From: Bufo bufo
Lineage: Eukaryota; Chordata; Amphibia; Anura; Bufonidae
Reading direction: 5' to 3'
Length of the DNA stretch: 64,000 bases
NCBI RefSeq assembly: GCF_905171765.1
Contig: NC_053390.1
Span: forward strand, 588,406,471 to 588,470,470
Of this stretch, positions 32,881 to 44,689 are shown one piece after another; the stretch's first letter is position 1, and each line of letters begins with the position of its first letter. Position numbers and translations under genes: made by a program. The notes below the pieces were generated by a model. The model ran no database searches. It saw nothing but the letters and a program-made list of their open reading frames with translations, and had not been told where the DNA came from.

Positions 32881-34305
32881 TAGTGATGAGCGGGAGGTGC
32901 CATATTCGATTTCGCGATATTTCGCGAATATTCGCATGAATATTCGTGTTATATTCGTCGAAATCGAATATTCGCAATTATTCCAATTATCGCGAAAATA
33001 TTTTTTCGCATATTGCGAAAATTTATCTTGATAGTATAAGGCAACGTTCCTATGCTAATGACTATGGCTAGGCTAATATGTGTATTTTACGAAATTTCGT
33101 AATATTGCTCTAACTTCGTCTCTTAGAATATTACGAATATTCTAAAAGACGAAGTTAGAGCAATATTAAGAACATTTGCAAAAGTCGAAATTGCGATGCG
33201 AGTAATATAACACGAAATAGTCGCATGAAGATTTAAACTTAGCACTGCTATATTCCATATTCTAGCCTAATATGGAATATAGCCCTGCTAAGTTAGCACT
33301 GCTATATTCCATATTAGGCTAGAATATGGAATATAGCTGTGCTAAGTTTAAATCTTCATGCGACTATTTCGTGTTATATTACTCGCATCGCAATTTCGAC
33401 TTTTGCAAATGTTCTTAATATTGCTCTAACTTCGTCTTTTAGAATATTCGTAATATTCTAAAAGACGAAGTTAGAGCAATATTACGAAATTTCGTAAAAT
33501 ACACATAGATTGTATTTAAGCTAATATACTGCTATAGTAATAATTTTTAATAGTGTACATATTTTACAAAACTTAAGTTCAGAAGAGGCAAAAAAAAATT
33601 ACAGGAAAAAAAAGGGATTATAGCACTATATTAGCTAAATTACAATCTATATGTGTATTTTACGAAATTTCGTAATATTGCTCTAACTTCGTTTTTTAGA
33701 ATATTCGTAATATTCTAAGAGACGAAGTTAGAGCAATATTGCGAAATTTCTAAAAGACGAAGTTAGAGCAATATTAAGAACATTTGAAAAAGTCGAAATT
33801 GCGATGCGACTAATATAACACGAAATATTCGCATGAAGATTTCAACTTAGCACTGCTATACTCCATATTCTAGCCTAATATGGAATATAGCAGTGCTAAC
33901 TTAGCACAGCTATATTCCATATTAGGCTAGAATATGGAGTATAGCAGTGCTAAATTGAAATCTTCATGCGAATATTTCGTGTTATATTACTCGCATCGCA
34001 ATTGCGACTATTGCGAAATTTCGTAAAATACACATATAGATTAGATTGTAATTTAGCTAATATGGAATATAGCAGTAAGTTGAAAACGCCACTGACTGGA
34101 GCAGCCAGGAAGCCAGGAATCCAAAGGACAGGTAAGAACAACTTTAGGGAAGTGGGAAAGAAAAAAATATAATAAAAAAAAAAAGAAAAAAAACGAATAT
34201 TCTATTTCGCGAATATATAGAACGATATTCTAAATATTCGCGAAATCTCGAAATTGCGATATTCGAGAAAAAAATTCGCAATTCGAATATTCGCGCTCAA
34301 CACTA
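32881..34305. mobile_element. Non-autonomous hAT element nested in the transposase gene
   Basis: Perfect 8-bp duplication GGTCTCAC at 32873-32880 and 34306-34313. Ends are TAGTGATGAGCGGGAGG and, reversed, TAGTGTTGAGCGCGAATA, close to the tips of the host transposon (TAGAGTTGAGCG). The subterminal regions are filled with TATTCG and TTCGCGA words in inverted orientation, likely binding sites. The interior consists of two long palindromes and no gene. Confidence 0.92.
33080..34040. repeat. Two successive long palindromes
   Basis: The first spans about 33080-33510 with its centre near 33293. The second spans about 33645-34040 with its centre near 33900. Each arm, about 200 bp, runs from TTTTACGAAATTTCGTAATA through AACTTCGTC...GACGAAGTT and CTTCATGCGA to CCATATT..TAGCC. 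The two palindromes are diverged copies of one another, so the element grew by tandem duplication of a palindrome. Confidence 0.88.
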
Positions 34306-35127
34306 GGTCTCACCACTGCCTCTTCCTCCGAACTCTGAAAGTCAGTGGCACGACCTTCATTCCATGTGGGGTCTAGGACCTCATCGTCCCCTGCATCGTC
34401 TTCCACCCATTCTTCCTCCCTGACCTCCTTTTCGGTCTGCACACTGCAGAAAGACGCAGCAGTTGGCACCTGTGTTTCGTCATCATCAGAGACGTGCTGA
34501 GGTGGTATTCCCATGTCCTCATCAGGAAACATAAGTGGTTGTGCGTCAGTGCATTCTATGTCTTCCACCCCTGGGGAAGAGCTAGGTGGATGCCCTTGGG
34601 AAACCCTGCCAGCAGAGTCTTCAAACAGCATAAGAGACTGCTGCATGACTTGAGGCTCAGAAAGGTTCCCCGATATGCATGGGTGTGATGTGACAGACTG
34701 ATGGGCATGGGTTTCTGGCGCCACCTGTGCGCTTTCTGCAGAAGACTGGGTGGGAGATGATGTGAACGTGCTGGATCCACTGTCGGCCACCCAATTGACT
34801 AGCGCCTGTACTTGCTCAGGCCTTACCATTCTTAGAACGGCATTAGGCCCAACCAAATATCGCTGTAGATTCTGGCGGCTACTGGGACCTGAGGTAGTAG
34901 GTTCAGTAGGACGTGTAGCTGTGGCAGAACGGCCACGTCCTCTCCCTGCACCAGAGGCTCCACCAACACCACCACCACGACCATGACCGCGTTCCTTATT
35001 AGATGTTTGTCTCATAGTTAGCGTTTACAAACCATAGTAAAAAGTGGTTAAGTCTGATAAAAAATAATAAACCGCCAATAAAAACCCTGATGTAGGGTAT
35101 TGCACTAAAAAAAATTTTTTTAACTCT

Positions 35128-38100
35128 ATATGACAGCGGTATTTGTGGCCTAAATGTGACACTCACTTATGCACGTCTTATCCCAGATGTGCAGTATATT
35201 AGAGGGTTTTTTCACCCCAGTAACCAAAAAGCCGTATTTCTGGCCTAAATGTGACAATCACTTATGCACGACTAATCCCAGATGTGCAGTATATTAGAGG
35301 TTTTTTTCACCACAGTATGCCAAAGCCGTATTTCTGGCCTAAATGTGACAGTTACTTATGCTTGTCTAATCTAAGATGTGCAGTATATTAGAGGGTTTTT
35401 TCACCCCATTAACCAAAAAGCCGTATTTCTGGCCTAAATCTGACAGTCACTTATGCACGTGTAATACCAGATGTGCAATATATTAGAGGGTTTTTTTACC
35501 ACAGTATGCCAAAGCTGTATTTCTGGCCTAAATGTGACAGTCACTTATGCTTGTCTAATCCTAGATGTGCAGTATATTAGAGGTTATTTTACCCCAGTAA
35601 CCAAAAAGCCGTATTTCTGGCCTAAATGTGACAGTCACTTATGCACGTCTTATCCCAGATGTGCAGTATATTAGAGGGTTTTTTCACCTCAGTAACCAAA
35701 AAGCCGTATATCTGGCCTAAATGTGACAGTCACTTATGCTTGTCTAATCCCAGATGTGCAGTATATTAGAGGTTTTTTTCACCTCAGTAACCAAAAAGCT
35801 GTATTTCTAGCCTAAATGTGACAGTCACTTATGCACGTGTAATCCCAGATGTGCAATATATTAGAGGGTTTTTTCACCACAGTAACCAAAAAGACGTATT
35901 TCTGGCCTAAATGTGACAGTCAATTATGCATGTCTTATCCCAGATGTGCAGTATATTAGAGGGTTTTTTCACCCCAGTAACCAAAAAGCCGTATTTCTGG
36001 CCTAAATGTGACAGTCACTTATTCTTGTCTAATCCCAGATGTGCAGTATATTAGAGGGTTTTTTCACCCCAGTAACCAAAAAGCCGTATTTCTGGCATAA
36101 ATGTGACAGTCACTTATGCACGTCTTATCCCAGATGTGCAGTATATCAGAGGTTTTTTTTTAACCCAGTAACCAAAAAGCTGTATTTCTGGCCTAAATGT
36201 GACAGTCACTTATGCTTGTTGAATCCCAGATGTGCAGTATATTAGAGGTTTTTTTCACCCCAGTAACCAAAAATCTGTATTTCTGGCCTAAATGTGACAG
36301 TCACTTATGCACGTGTAATCCCAGATGTGCAATATATTAGAGGGTTTTTTCACCACAGTAACCAAAAATACGTATTTCTGGCCTAAATGTGACAGTCACT
36401 TATGCACGTCTAATCCCAGATGTGCAGTATATTAGAGGGTTTTTTCACCCCAGTAACCAAAAAGCCGTATTTCTGGCCTAAATGTGACAGTCACTTATGC
36501 ACGTCTAATCCCAGATGTGCAGTATATTAGAGGGTTTTTACACCCCAGTAACCAAAAAGCCGTATTTCTGGCCTAAATGTGACAGTCACTTATGCACATG
36601 TAATCCCAGATGTGCAATATATTAGAGGGTTTTTTCACCACAGTAACCAAAAAGCCGTATTTCTGGCCAAAATGTGACAGTCACTTATGCACGTGTAATC
36701 CCAGATGTGCAATATATTAGAGGGTTTTTTCACCCCAGTAACCAAAAAGCCGTATTTCTCGCCTAAATGTGACAGTCATTTATGGTTGTCTAATCCCAGA
36801 TGTGCAGTATATTAGAGGGTTTTTTCACCCCAGTAACTAAAAAGCTGTATTTCTGGCCTAAATGTGACAGTCACTTATGCACGTGTAATACCAGATGTGC
36901 AATATATTAGAGGGTTTGTTCACCACAGTATGCCAAAGCCGTATTTCTGGCCTAAATGTGACAGTCATTTATGCTTGTCTAATCCTAGATGTGCAGTATA
37001 GTAGAGAGTTTTTTCACCCCAGTAACCAAAAAGCCGTATTTCTGGCCTAAATGTGACACTCACTTATACACGTCTTATCCCAGATGTACAGTATATTAGA
37101 GGGTTTTTTCACCCCAGTAACCAAAAAGCCGTATTTCTCGCCTAAATGTGACAGTCATTTATGGTTGTCTAATCCCAGATGTGCAGTATATTAGAGGGTT
37201 TTTTCACCCCAGTAACTAAAAAGCTGTATTTCTGGCCTAAATGTGACAGTCACTTATGCACGTGTAATACCAGATGTGCAATATATTAGAGGGTTTGTTT
37301 ACCACAGTATGCCAAAGCCGTATTTCTGGCCTAAATGTGACAGTCACTTATGCTTGTCTAATCCTAGATGTGCAGTATAGTAGAGAGTTTTTTCACCCCA
37401 GTAACCAAAAAGCCGTATTTCTCGCCTAAATGTGACAGTCATTTATGGTTGTCTAATCCCAGATGTGCAGTATATTAGAGGGTTTTTTCACCCCAGTAAC
37501 TAAAAAGCTGTATTTCTGGCCTAAATGTGACAGTCACTTATGCACGTGTAATCCCAGATGTGCAATATATTAGAGGGTTTTTTCACCACAGTAACCAAAA
37601 AGACGTATTTCTGGCCTAAATGTGACAGTCAATTATGCATGTCTTATCCCAGATGTGCAGTATATTAGAGGGTTTTTTCACCCCAGTAACCAAAAAGCCG
37701 TATTTCTGGCCTAAATGTGACAGTCACTTATTCTTGTCTAATCCCAGATGTGCAGTATATTAGAGGGTTTTTTCACCCCAGTAACCAAAAAGCCGTATTT
37801 CTGGCATAAATGTGACAGTCACTTATGCACGTCTTATCCCAGATGTGCAGTATATTAGAGGTTTTTTTTCACCCCAGTAACCAAAAAGCTGTATTTCTGG
37901 CCTAAATGTGACAGTCACTTATGCTTGTTGAATCCCAGATGTGCAGTATATTAGAGGTTTTTTTCACCCCAGTAACCAAAAATCTGTATTTCTGGCCTAA
38001 ATGTGACAGTCACTTATGCACGTGTAATCCCAGATGTGCAATATATTAGAGGGTTTTTTCACCACAGTAACCAAAAATACGTATTTCTGGCCTAAATGTG

Positions 38101-41100
38101 ACAGTCACTTATGCACGTCTAATCCCAGATGTGCAGTATATTAGAGGGTTTTTTCACCCCAGTAACCAAAAAGCCGTATTTCTGGCCTAAATGTGACAGT
38201 CACTTATGCACGTCTAATCCCAGATGTGCAGTATATTAGAGGGTTTTTTCACCCCAGTAACCAAAAAGCCGTATTTCTGGCCTAAATGTGACAGTCACTT
38301 ATGCACATGTAATCCCAGATGTGCAATATATTAGAGGGTTTTTTCACCACAGTAACCAAAAAGCCGTATTTCTGGCCAAAATGTGACAGTCACTTATGCA
38401 CGTGTAATCCCAGATGTGCAATATATTAGAGGGTTTTTTCACCCCAGTAACCAAAAAGCCGTATTTCTCGCCTAAATGTGACAGTCATTTATGGTTGTCT
38501 AATCCCAGATGTGCAGTATATTAGAGGGTTTTTTCACCCCAGTAACTAAAAAGCTGTATTTCTGGCCTAAATGTGACAGTCACTTATGCACGTGTAATAC
38601 CAGATGTGCAATATATTAGAGGGTTTGTTCACCACAGTATGCCAAAGCCGTATTTCTGGCCTAAATGTGACAGTCACTTATGCTTGTCTAATCCTAGATG
38701 TGCAGTATAGTAGAGAGTTTTTTCACCCCAGTAACCAAAAAGCCGTATTTCTGGCCTAAATGTGACACTCACTTATACACGTCTTATCCCAGATGTACAG
38801 TATATTAGAGGGTTTTTTCACCCCAGTAAGATAAAAGATGTATTTCTGGCCTAAATGTGATAGTCACTTATGCACGTCTAATCCCTGATGTGCAGTATAT
38901 TAGAGGGTTTTTTCACCCCAGTAACTAAAAACCCGTATTTCTGGCCTAAATGTGACAGTCACTTATGCACGTGTAATCCCAGATGTGCAATATATTAGAG
39001 GATTTTTTTACCCCAGTAACCAAAAAGCCGTATTTCTGGCCTAAATGTGACAGTCACTTATGCACGTCTAATCCCAGATGTGCAGTATATTAGAGGGGTT
39101 TTTCACCCCAGTAACCAAAAAGCTGTATTTCTGGCCTAAATGTGACAGTCACTTATGCTTGTCTAATCACAGATGTGCAGTATATTAGAGGGTTTTTTCA
39201 CCCCAGTAACCAAAAAGCCGTATTTCTGGCCAAAATGTGACAGTCACTTATGCATGTGTAATCCCAGATGTGCAATATATTAGAGGGTTTTTTCACCCCA
39301 GTAACCAAAAAGCCGTATTTCTGGCCAAAATGTGACAGTCACTTATGCTTGTCTAATCCTAGATGTGCAGTATATTAGAGGGTTCTTTCACCCCAGTAAC
39401 CAAAAAGCCGTATTTCTGGCCTAAATGTGACAGTCATTTATGGTTGTCTAATCCCAGATGTGCAGTATATTAGAGGGTTTTTTCACCCCAGTAACCAATA
39501 AGCTGTATTTCTGGCCTGAATGTGACAGTCACTTATGCACGTGTAATACCAGATGTGCAATATATTAGAGGGTTTTTTCACCACAGTATGCCAAAGCCGT
39601 ATTTCTGGCCTAAATGTGACAGTCACTTATGCACGTCTTGTCCCAGATGTGCAGTATATTAGAGGTTTTTTTCACCCCAGTAACCAAAAAGCCGTATTTC
39701 TGGCCTAAATGTGACAGTCACTTATGCTTGTCTAATCCTAGATGTGCAGTATATTAGAGGGTTTTTTCACCCCAGTAACCAAAAAGCCGTATTTCTGGCC
39801 TAAATGTAAAACTCACTTATGCACGTCTAATCCCAGATGTGCAGTATATTAGAGGGTTTTTTCACCCCAGTAACCAAAAAGCCGTATTTCTGGCCTAAAT
39901 GTGACAGTCACTTATGCACGTGTAATCCCAGATGTGCAATATATTAGAGGCTTTTTTCACCACTATATGCCAAAGCCGTATTTCTGGCCTAAATGTGACA
40001 ATCACTTATGCACGTGTAATCCCAGATATGCAGTATATCAGAGGCTTTTTTCACCACAGTAACCAAAAAGCCGTATTTCTGGCCTAAATGTGATAGTCAC
40101 TTATGCACGTCTAATCCCAGATGTGCAGTATATTAGAGGGTTTTTTCACCCCAGTAACTAAAAACCCGTATTTCTGGCCTAAATGTGACAGTCACTTATG
40201 CACGTGTAATCCCAGATGTGCAATATATTAGAGGGTTTTTTCACCACAGTAACCAAAAAGCCGTATTTCTGGCCAAAATGTGACAGTCACTTATGCACGT
40301 GTAATCCCAGATGTGCAATATATTAGAGGGTTTTTTCACCCCAGTAACCAAAAAGCCATATTTCTGGCCTAAATGTGACAGTCACTTATGCTTGTCTAAT
40401 CCTAGATGTGCAGTATATTAGAGGGTTTTTTCACCCCAGTAACCAAAAAGCCGTATTTCTGACCAAAATGTGACAGTCACTTATGCACGTGTAATCCCAG
40501 ATGTGCACTATATTATAGGGTTTTTTCACCACAGTATGCCAAAGCCATATTTCTGGCCTAAATGTGACAGTCACTTATGCTTGTCTAATCCTAGATGTGC
40601 AGTATATTAGAGGGCTCTTTCACCCCAGTAACTAAAAAGCCGTATTTCTGACCTAAATGTGACAGTCACTAATGCATGTCTTATCCCAGATGTGCAGTAT
40701 ATTAGAGGGTTTTTTCACCCCAGTAACCAAAAAGCCGTATTTCTGGCCTAAATGTGACAATCACTTATGCACGACTAATCCCAGATGTGCAGTATATTAG
40801 AGGGTTTTTTCACCCCAGTAACTAAAAACCCGTATTTCTGGCCTAAATGTGACAGTCACTTATGCACGTGTAATCCCAGATGTGCAATATATTAGAGGGT
40901 TTTTTCACCACAGTAACCAAAAAGCCGTATTTCTGGCCAAAATGTGACAGTCACTTATGCACGTGTAATCCCAGATGTGCAATATATTAGAGGGTTTTTT
41001 CACCCCAGTAACCAAAAAGCCATATTTCTGGCCTAAATGTGACAGTCACTTATGGTTGTCTAATACCAGATGTGCAGTATATTAGAGGGTTCTTTCACCC

Positions 41101-42580
41101 CAGTAACCAAAAAGCTGTATTTCTAGCCTAAATGTGACAGTCATTTATGCACGTGTAATACCAGATGTGCAATATATTAGAGGGTTTTTTCACCACAGTA
41201 TGTCAAAGCCGTATTTCTGGCCTAAATGTGACCGTCACTTATGCTTGTCTAATCCTAGATGTGCAGTATATTAGAGGGTTTTTTCACCCCAGTAACCAAA
41301 AAGCCGTATTTCTGGCCTAAATGTGAAACTCACTTATGCACGTCTAATCCCAGATGTGCAGTATATTAGAGGGTTTTTTCACCCCAGTAACCAAAAAGCC
41401 GTATTTCTGGCCTAAATGTGACAGTCACTTATGCACGTTTAATCCCAGATGTGCAATATATTAGAGGCTTTTTTCACCACTATATGCCAAAGCCGTATTT
41501 CTGGCCTAAATGTGACAATCACTTATGCACGTGTAATCCCAGATATGCAGTATATCAGAAGCTTTTTCACCACAGTAACCAAAAAGCCGTATTTCTGGCC
41601 TAAATGTGATAGTTACTTATGCACGTTGTGAGACAGTGACAGGTCTCACTCAGGTTAGAGGCATGGAAGGGGTGGATAGTGTGGTCCACACCCCTGTTCC
41701 ACCTCAGGTGAGACAAGCTGGAGGTAATCAGCCTGGCATAAGGCACCTCCCAGAGTGTCAGAAAGGGGGTAGTGTGTTACCTGTGGACAGAGGCCTGGAG
41801 GCTCTGTCTGTGTGGTCTCAGCTGGGCAAGGCTGAGGGACAACAAGGCTGGGAGATAGCCTGGAGTTGGGGGACGCAGCGACGCCTGGGAGGGTCGCAGG
41901 GCCATAGTCAGGCAGACTACTGAGCCCCAATCCCCCACAAGAAATACTGAACTGGAGACAGTGGGCGTACTGTGCTCTGTACAGCCAGGAGGCTGTGGGA
42001 CGTTGGCTGACAAAGCCGCATGTGTTCACAGGGTGTGAACTGTGACTTTAGGTGAGTCAGGATATTATATGTTTAGTTAGAGCCCAGCCGGGCAGGTGTT
42101 TATTTTGTACCATTTATGTTTGGATTGCTGAGGAGCCAAATAAAGTGATGTTTGTACCAGAAACTTGGTGTCTGGCGACGATATTTGTGTGAATCACCCC
42201 CGGAGAAGAGCTAACCCCCCACAACGTCTAATCCCAGATGTGCAGTATATTAGAGGGTTTTTTCACCCCAGTATGCCAAAGTCGTATTTCTGGCCTAAAT
42301 GTGACTATCGCTTATGCATGTGTAATCCCAGATGTGCAGTATATAAGAGGCTTTTTTCTTCCCAGTATGCCAAAGCCGTATTTCTGGCCTAAATGTGACA
42401 ATCACTTATGCACGTGTAATCCCATATGTGCAGTATACCAGAGGCTTTTTTCACCCTAGTATGCCAAAGCCGTATTTTTGGCCTAAATGTGACAATCACT
42501 TTTGCACGTGTAATCCCAGATGTGCACTATATTTAACAGATGTATTTTTTTAACCCCAGTAAGCAAAAAGCTGTATTTCT
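35128..42580 (+). repeat. Satellite-like array of about 95-bp units inside the hAT
   Basis: About 72 units of 94-95 bp, containing in order GCCGTATTTCTGGCCTAAAT, GTGACAGTCACTTATGC, AATCCCAGATGTGCAGTATA, TTAGAGG and CACCCCAGTAACC. Variants at fixed positions (GCACGTCTAATC, GCTTGTCTAATC, GCACGTGTAATC; CAGTAACC or CAGTATGCC) recur in patterns. A block starting at about 35890 repeats at about 37600, 1,709 bp later (18 units), and stays matched for at least 1.1 kb. The array lies upstream of the transposase start, between it and the right transposon end. The last units (42225-42580) are more diverged. No coding function. Confidence 0.92.
41627..42223 (+). mobile_element. Solo LTR inside the satellite array
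   Basis: It begins TGTGAGACAGTG and ends CCCCCCACA, flanked by ACGT on both sides (41623-41626, 42224-42227). An AATAAAG polyadenylation signal sits at about 42138-42144, and a TATTATATG box at about 42062 could serve the promoter. A 597-bp length with a 4-bp duplication fits an LTR retrotransposon or endogenous retrovirus LTR; I cannot tell which. No internal genes remain. Confidence 0.75.
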
Positions 42581-43142
42581 AGACTTGCAGCCATGCAGAT
42601 AACCTGTGCTGGTGCACTATCGTTGCATAAAATGGCTGCCGATTATGTATTGATATTGACTAACTGAAGAAAAAAAAAGTTCGTTTTCAGTAGTAGTGTG
42701 CTCAGGGCAGGCTTAAAAAAATTGTGCACTGCACCCACAAAACACATTTGCTGTAGATCGCTGAGTACAAAAAACAGTTCTTGATAAGATTTCTCTCTGA
42801 TCTCTCCCTCACAGCAGCTGCAGCCTATCCCTACACTAATCCGAGCAGAGTGACGGGCGGCGCTACTTGACTCCAGCTTAAATAGAGGCTGGGTCACATG
42901 CTGCAGTTGGCCATCACAGCCATGCCAATAGTAGGCATGGCTGTGATGGCCTTTTGGGGCAAGTAGTATGACACTTGTTGATTGGCTGCTTTGCAGCCTT
43001 TCAAAAAGCACCATAAAAATCGGCGAACACCGAACCCGAACTTTTACGTAAATGTTTGGGTTTGGGTCCGGGTGCCGAAAACCCTAAAGTTCGGTACGAA
43101 CCCGAACTTTACAGTTCGGGTTCGCTCAACTCTAGTAGTGAA

Positions 43143-43813
43143 GCTAAAATTGACTCTGATAACACATGTCACAGTGTTATCTTGTGCCAAAAGCCATATA
43201 ATACGTTGAAATAATTAGTTAACCTTATTGTGCCATTTTTTACTTAATAAGTTAACTATAAAGTTTAGCTCGGCTTCATCTGTAGATAATGACATAGAAA
43301 ATGAAAAATAACATCACCAACATTTTTTTTATCCATTAAGGTCTGGGCAAGTTTTGGTTTTTGCACTTACATTTTTTCCTTTCTGCATTCCAAGAGCCAT
43401 AACTTTTGTAATTTTCTACCATAATGATATATTTTTTTCTATTACGGTGTTTACCATGTATGATAAGTATTTTTATATTTTAGTAGTTTGGACATTTAAA
43501 TGAGTGGTGATACCAATGTTTTGTGTGTGGGTGTAAAATTGGAAAGGGGGTGATTAGAATGTTTTTGTATTTTTATAATTTTAAATACATTTTTTTATTC
43601 TAACGTAATTTTTAGCCCCCTTAGGGGACTTGAATGCAATCTTCTGATCACTTGTACCATAGACTGCAATAGAATACTATGGAATTTTGTCAGGATTAAC
43701 AGGCAGCTTGCTATGATAGGTGTGAGATCCTTCACAAGGCTTAGCAACTGATCGGGGCACCACGATTCAGCCATGGGGGCTCTAATCGGAAAACAAAAGG
43801 AGCCCCATCCCTC
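43143..43813. other. No gene recognised
   Basis: AT-rich spacer with T-runs; no repeat named. Confidence 0.5.
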
Positions 43814-43816
43814 TAA

Positions 43817-44081
43817 GGGCTCATGCACACGAACATATTTTTTTCAGTGTCCGTTTCCGTGGACCGTTTGCACAACCATTCATTTTAATGGGTCTGCAAA
43901 AAAAAATGAAGTTAGTCCGTGTGCAATCCGTTTCCGTATGTCTGTATATCCGTTCCGCAAAAAAATAGAACATGTCCTATTATTGTTCGTAAAATACGGA
44001 ATGCACATTGAAGTCATCCGTATTTTTTGCGGATCCGTTTTTTTTAGACTGCAAAATACATGCGGTCGAGTGCAGGAGCCC
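43817..44081. mobile_element. Harbinger-type MITE (265 bp)
   Basis: TAA flanks both sides (43814-43816, 44082-44084), the 3-bp target of PIF/Harbinger elements. The ends are GGGCTCATGCACACGA and, reversed, GGGCTCCTGCACTCGA. The interior has inverted CCGT/ACGG-rich words (TCCGTTTCCGT, CCGTATTTTTTGCGGATCC). No gene. Confidence 0.75.
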
Positions 44082-44689
44082 TAACTCCTCAGATACCATT
44101 AATGCTATTGAGTTGCGTCTAATGGGTTAAATGATCATGATCGCACTCATATCAAATCAGGTTTCATATATACATGCAAAACACATACCTGTACATGATT
44201 TTACATTAAGGAGTTAAAATAAGTTTAAGTTAAAAAATAGATTTAAACAATTGAGTCATTTTCTGATGACACATTCCCTTTAACCACCTCCGGACCGCTG
44301 TACGCACAGACGCGTCCTGGAGGTGGTTGATTCATTCCGAGTGGACGCATATACGCGTCATCTCGCGAGACGCGAGATTTCCTGTGAACGCGCGCACACA
44401 GGCGCGCGCGCTCACAGGAACGGAAGGTAAGAGAGTTGATCTCCAGCCTGCCAGCGGCGATCGTTCGCTGGCAGGCTGGAGATGTGTTTTTTTTAACCCC
44501 TAACAGGTATATTAGACGCTGTTTTGATAACAGCGTCTAATATACCTGCTACCTGGTCCTCTGGTGGTCCCCTTTGTTTGGATCGACCACCAGAGGACAC
44601 AGGTAGCTCAGTAAAGAAGCACCAAGCACCACTACACTACACTACACCCCCCCCGTCACTTATTAACCCCTTATTAGCCCCTGATCACC

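Larger units (their letters stand above)
30230..35015 (-). pseudogene. hAT transposase pseudogene with BED zinc finger
   Basis: The gene starts at 35015 (MRQTSNKERGHGRGGG) with a Gly/Arg-rich, then acidic N-terminal region of about 235 residues. The nested element at 32881-34305 plus its 8-bp duplication interrupts it; when removed, the frame is preserved. A BED finger follows (WHFF...VVCTLC...HLHARH, about 32600-32757). RNase H-like catalytic parts come next: VHLTTDTWTS near 32115, PCLAHVLNL near 31670 and NDWASMRDLCALLRCFEYST near 31340. The hAT dimerisation block SVLSERVFSTAGG-VITDRRSRL sits near 30320-30420. In-frame stops occur at about 32350, 31855, 31710, 31213 and 30880, with a frameshift near 30580. 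Encoded protein length without breaks would be around 1,100 residues, long for hAT. It resembles ZBED1-like predicted proteins of frogs. Not functional. Confidence 0.88.
28752..43134 (-). mobile_element. 14.4-kb hAT transposon with internal satellite array
   Basis: Perfect 8-bp duplication GTAGTGAA at 28744-28751 and 43135-43142. The ends are TAGAGTTGAGCGGACACC on the left and the reverse complement of TAGAGTTGAGCGAACCCG on the right, continuing into GTTCGGGTTCG-rich inverted subterminal repeats (28775-28870 and 43020-43110). An 8-bp duplication, TAG start and BED-type transposase all fit hAT. Inside, left to right: a duplicated transposase C-terminal fragment, a 92-bp tandem repeat, the minus-strand transposase pseudogene with a nested hAT element, and the 95-bp array with a solo LTR. 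A 550-bp right subterminal region completes the element. It is very long for hAT; most of the length is the array. Confidence 0.92.

Noticed and set aside
35128..42580. Regularly spaced repeats resembling a CRISPR array
   Set aside because: Units are contiguous 95-bp tandem repeats with no unique spacers, in a eukaryotic transposon setting; no cas-like genes are present.
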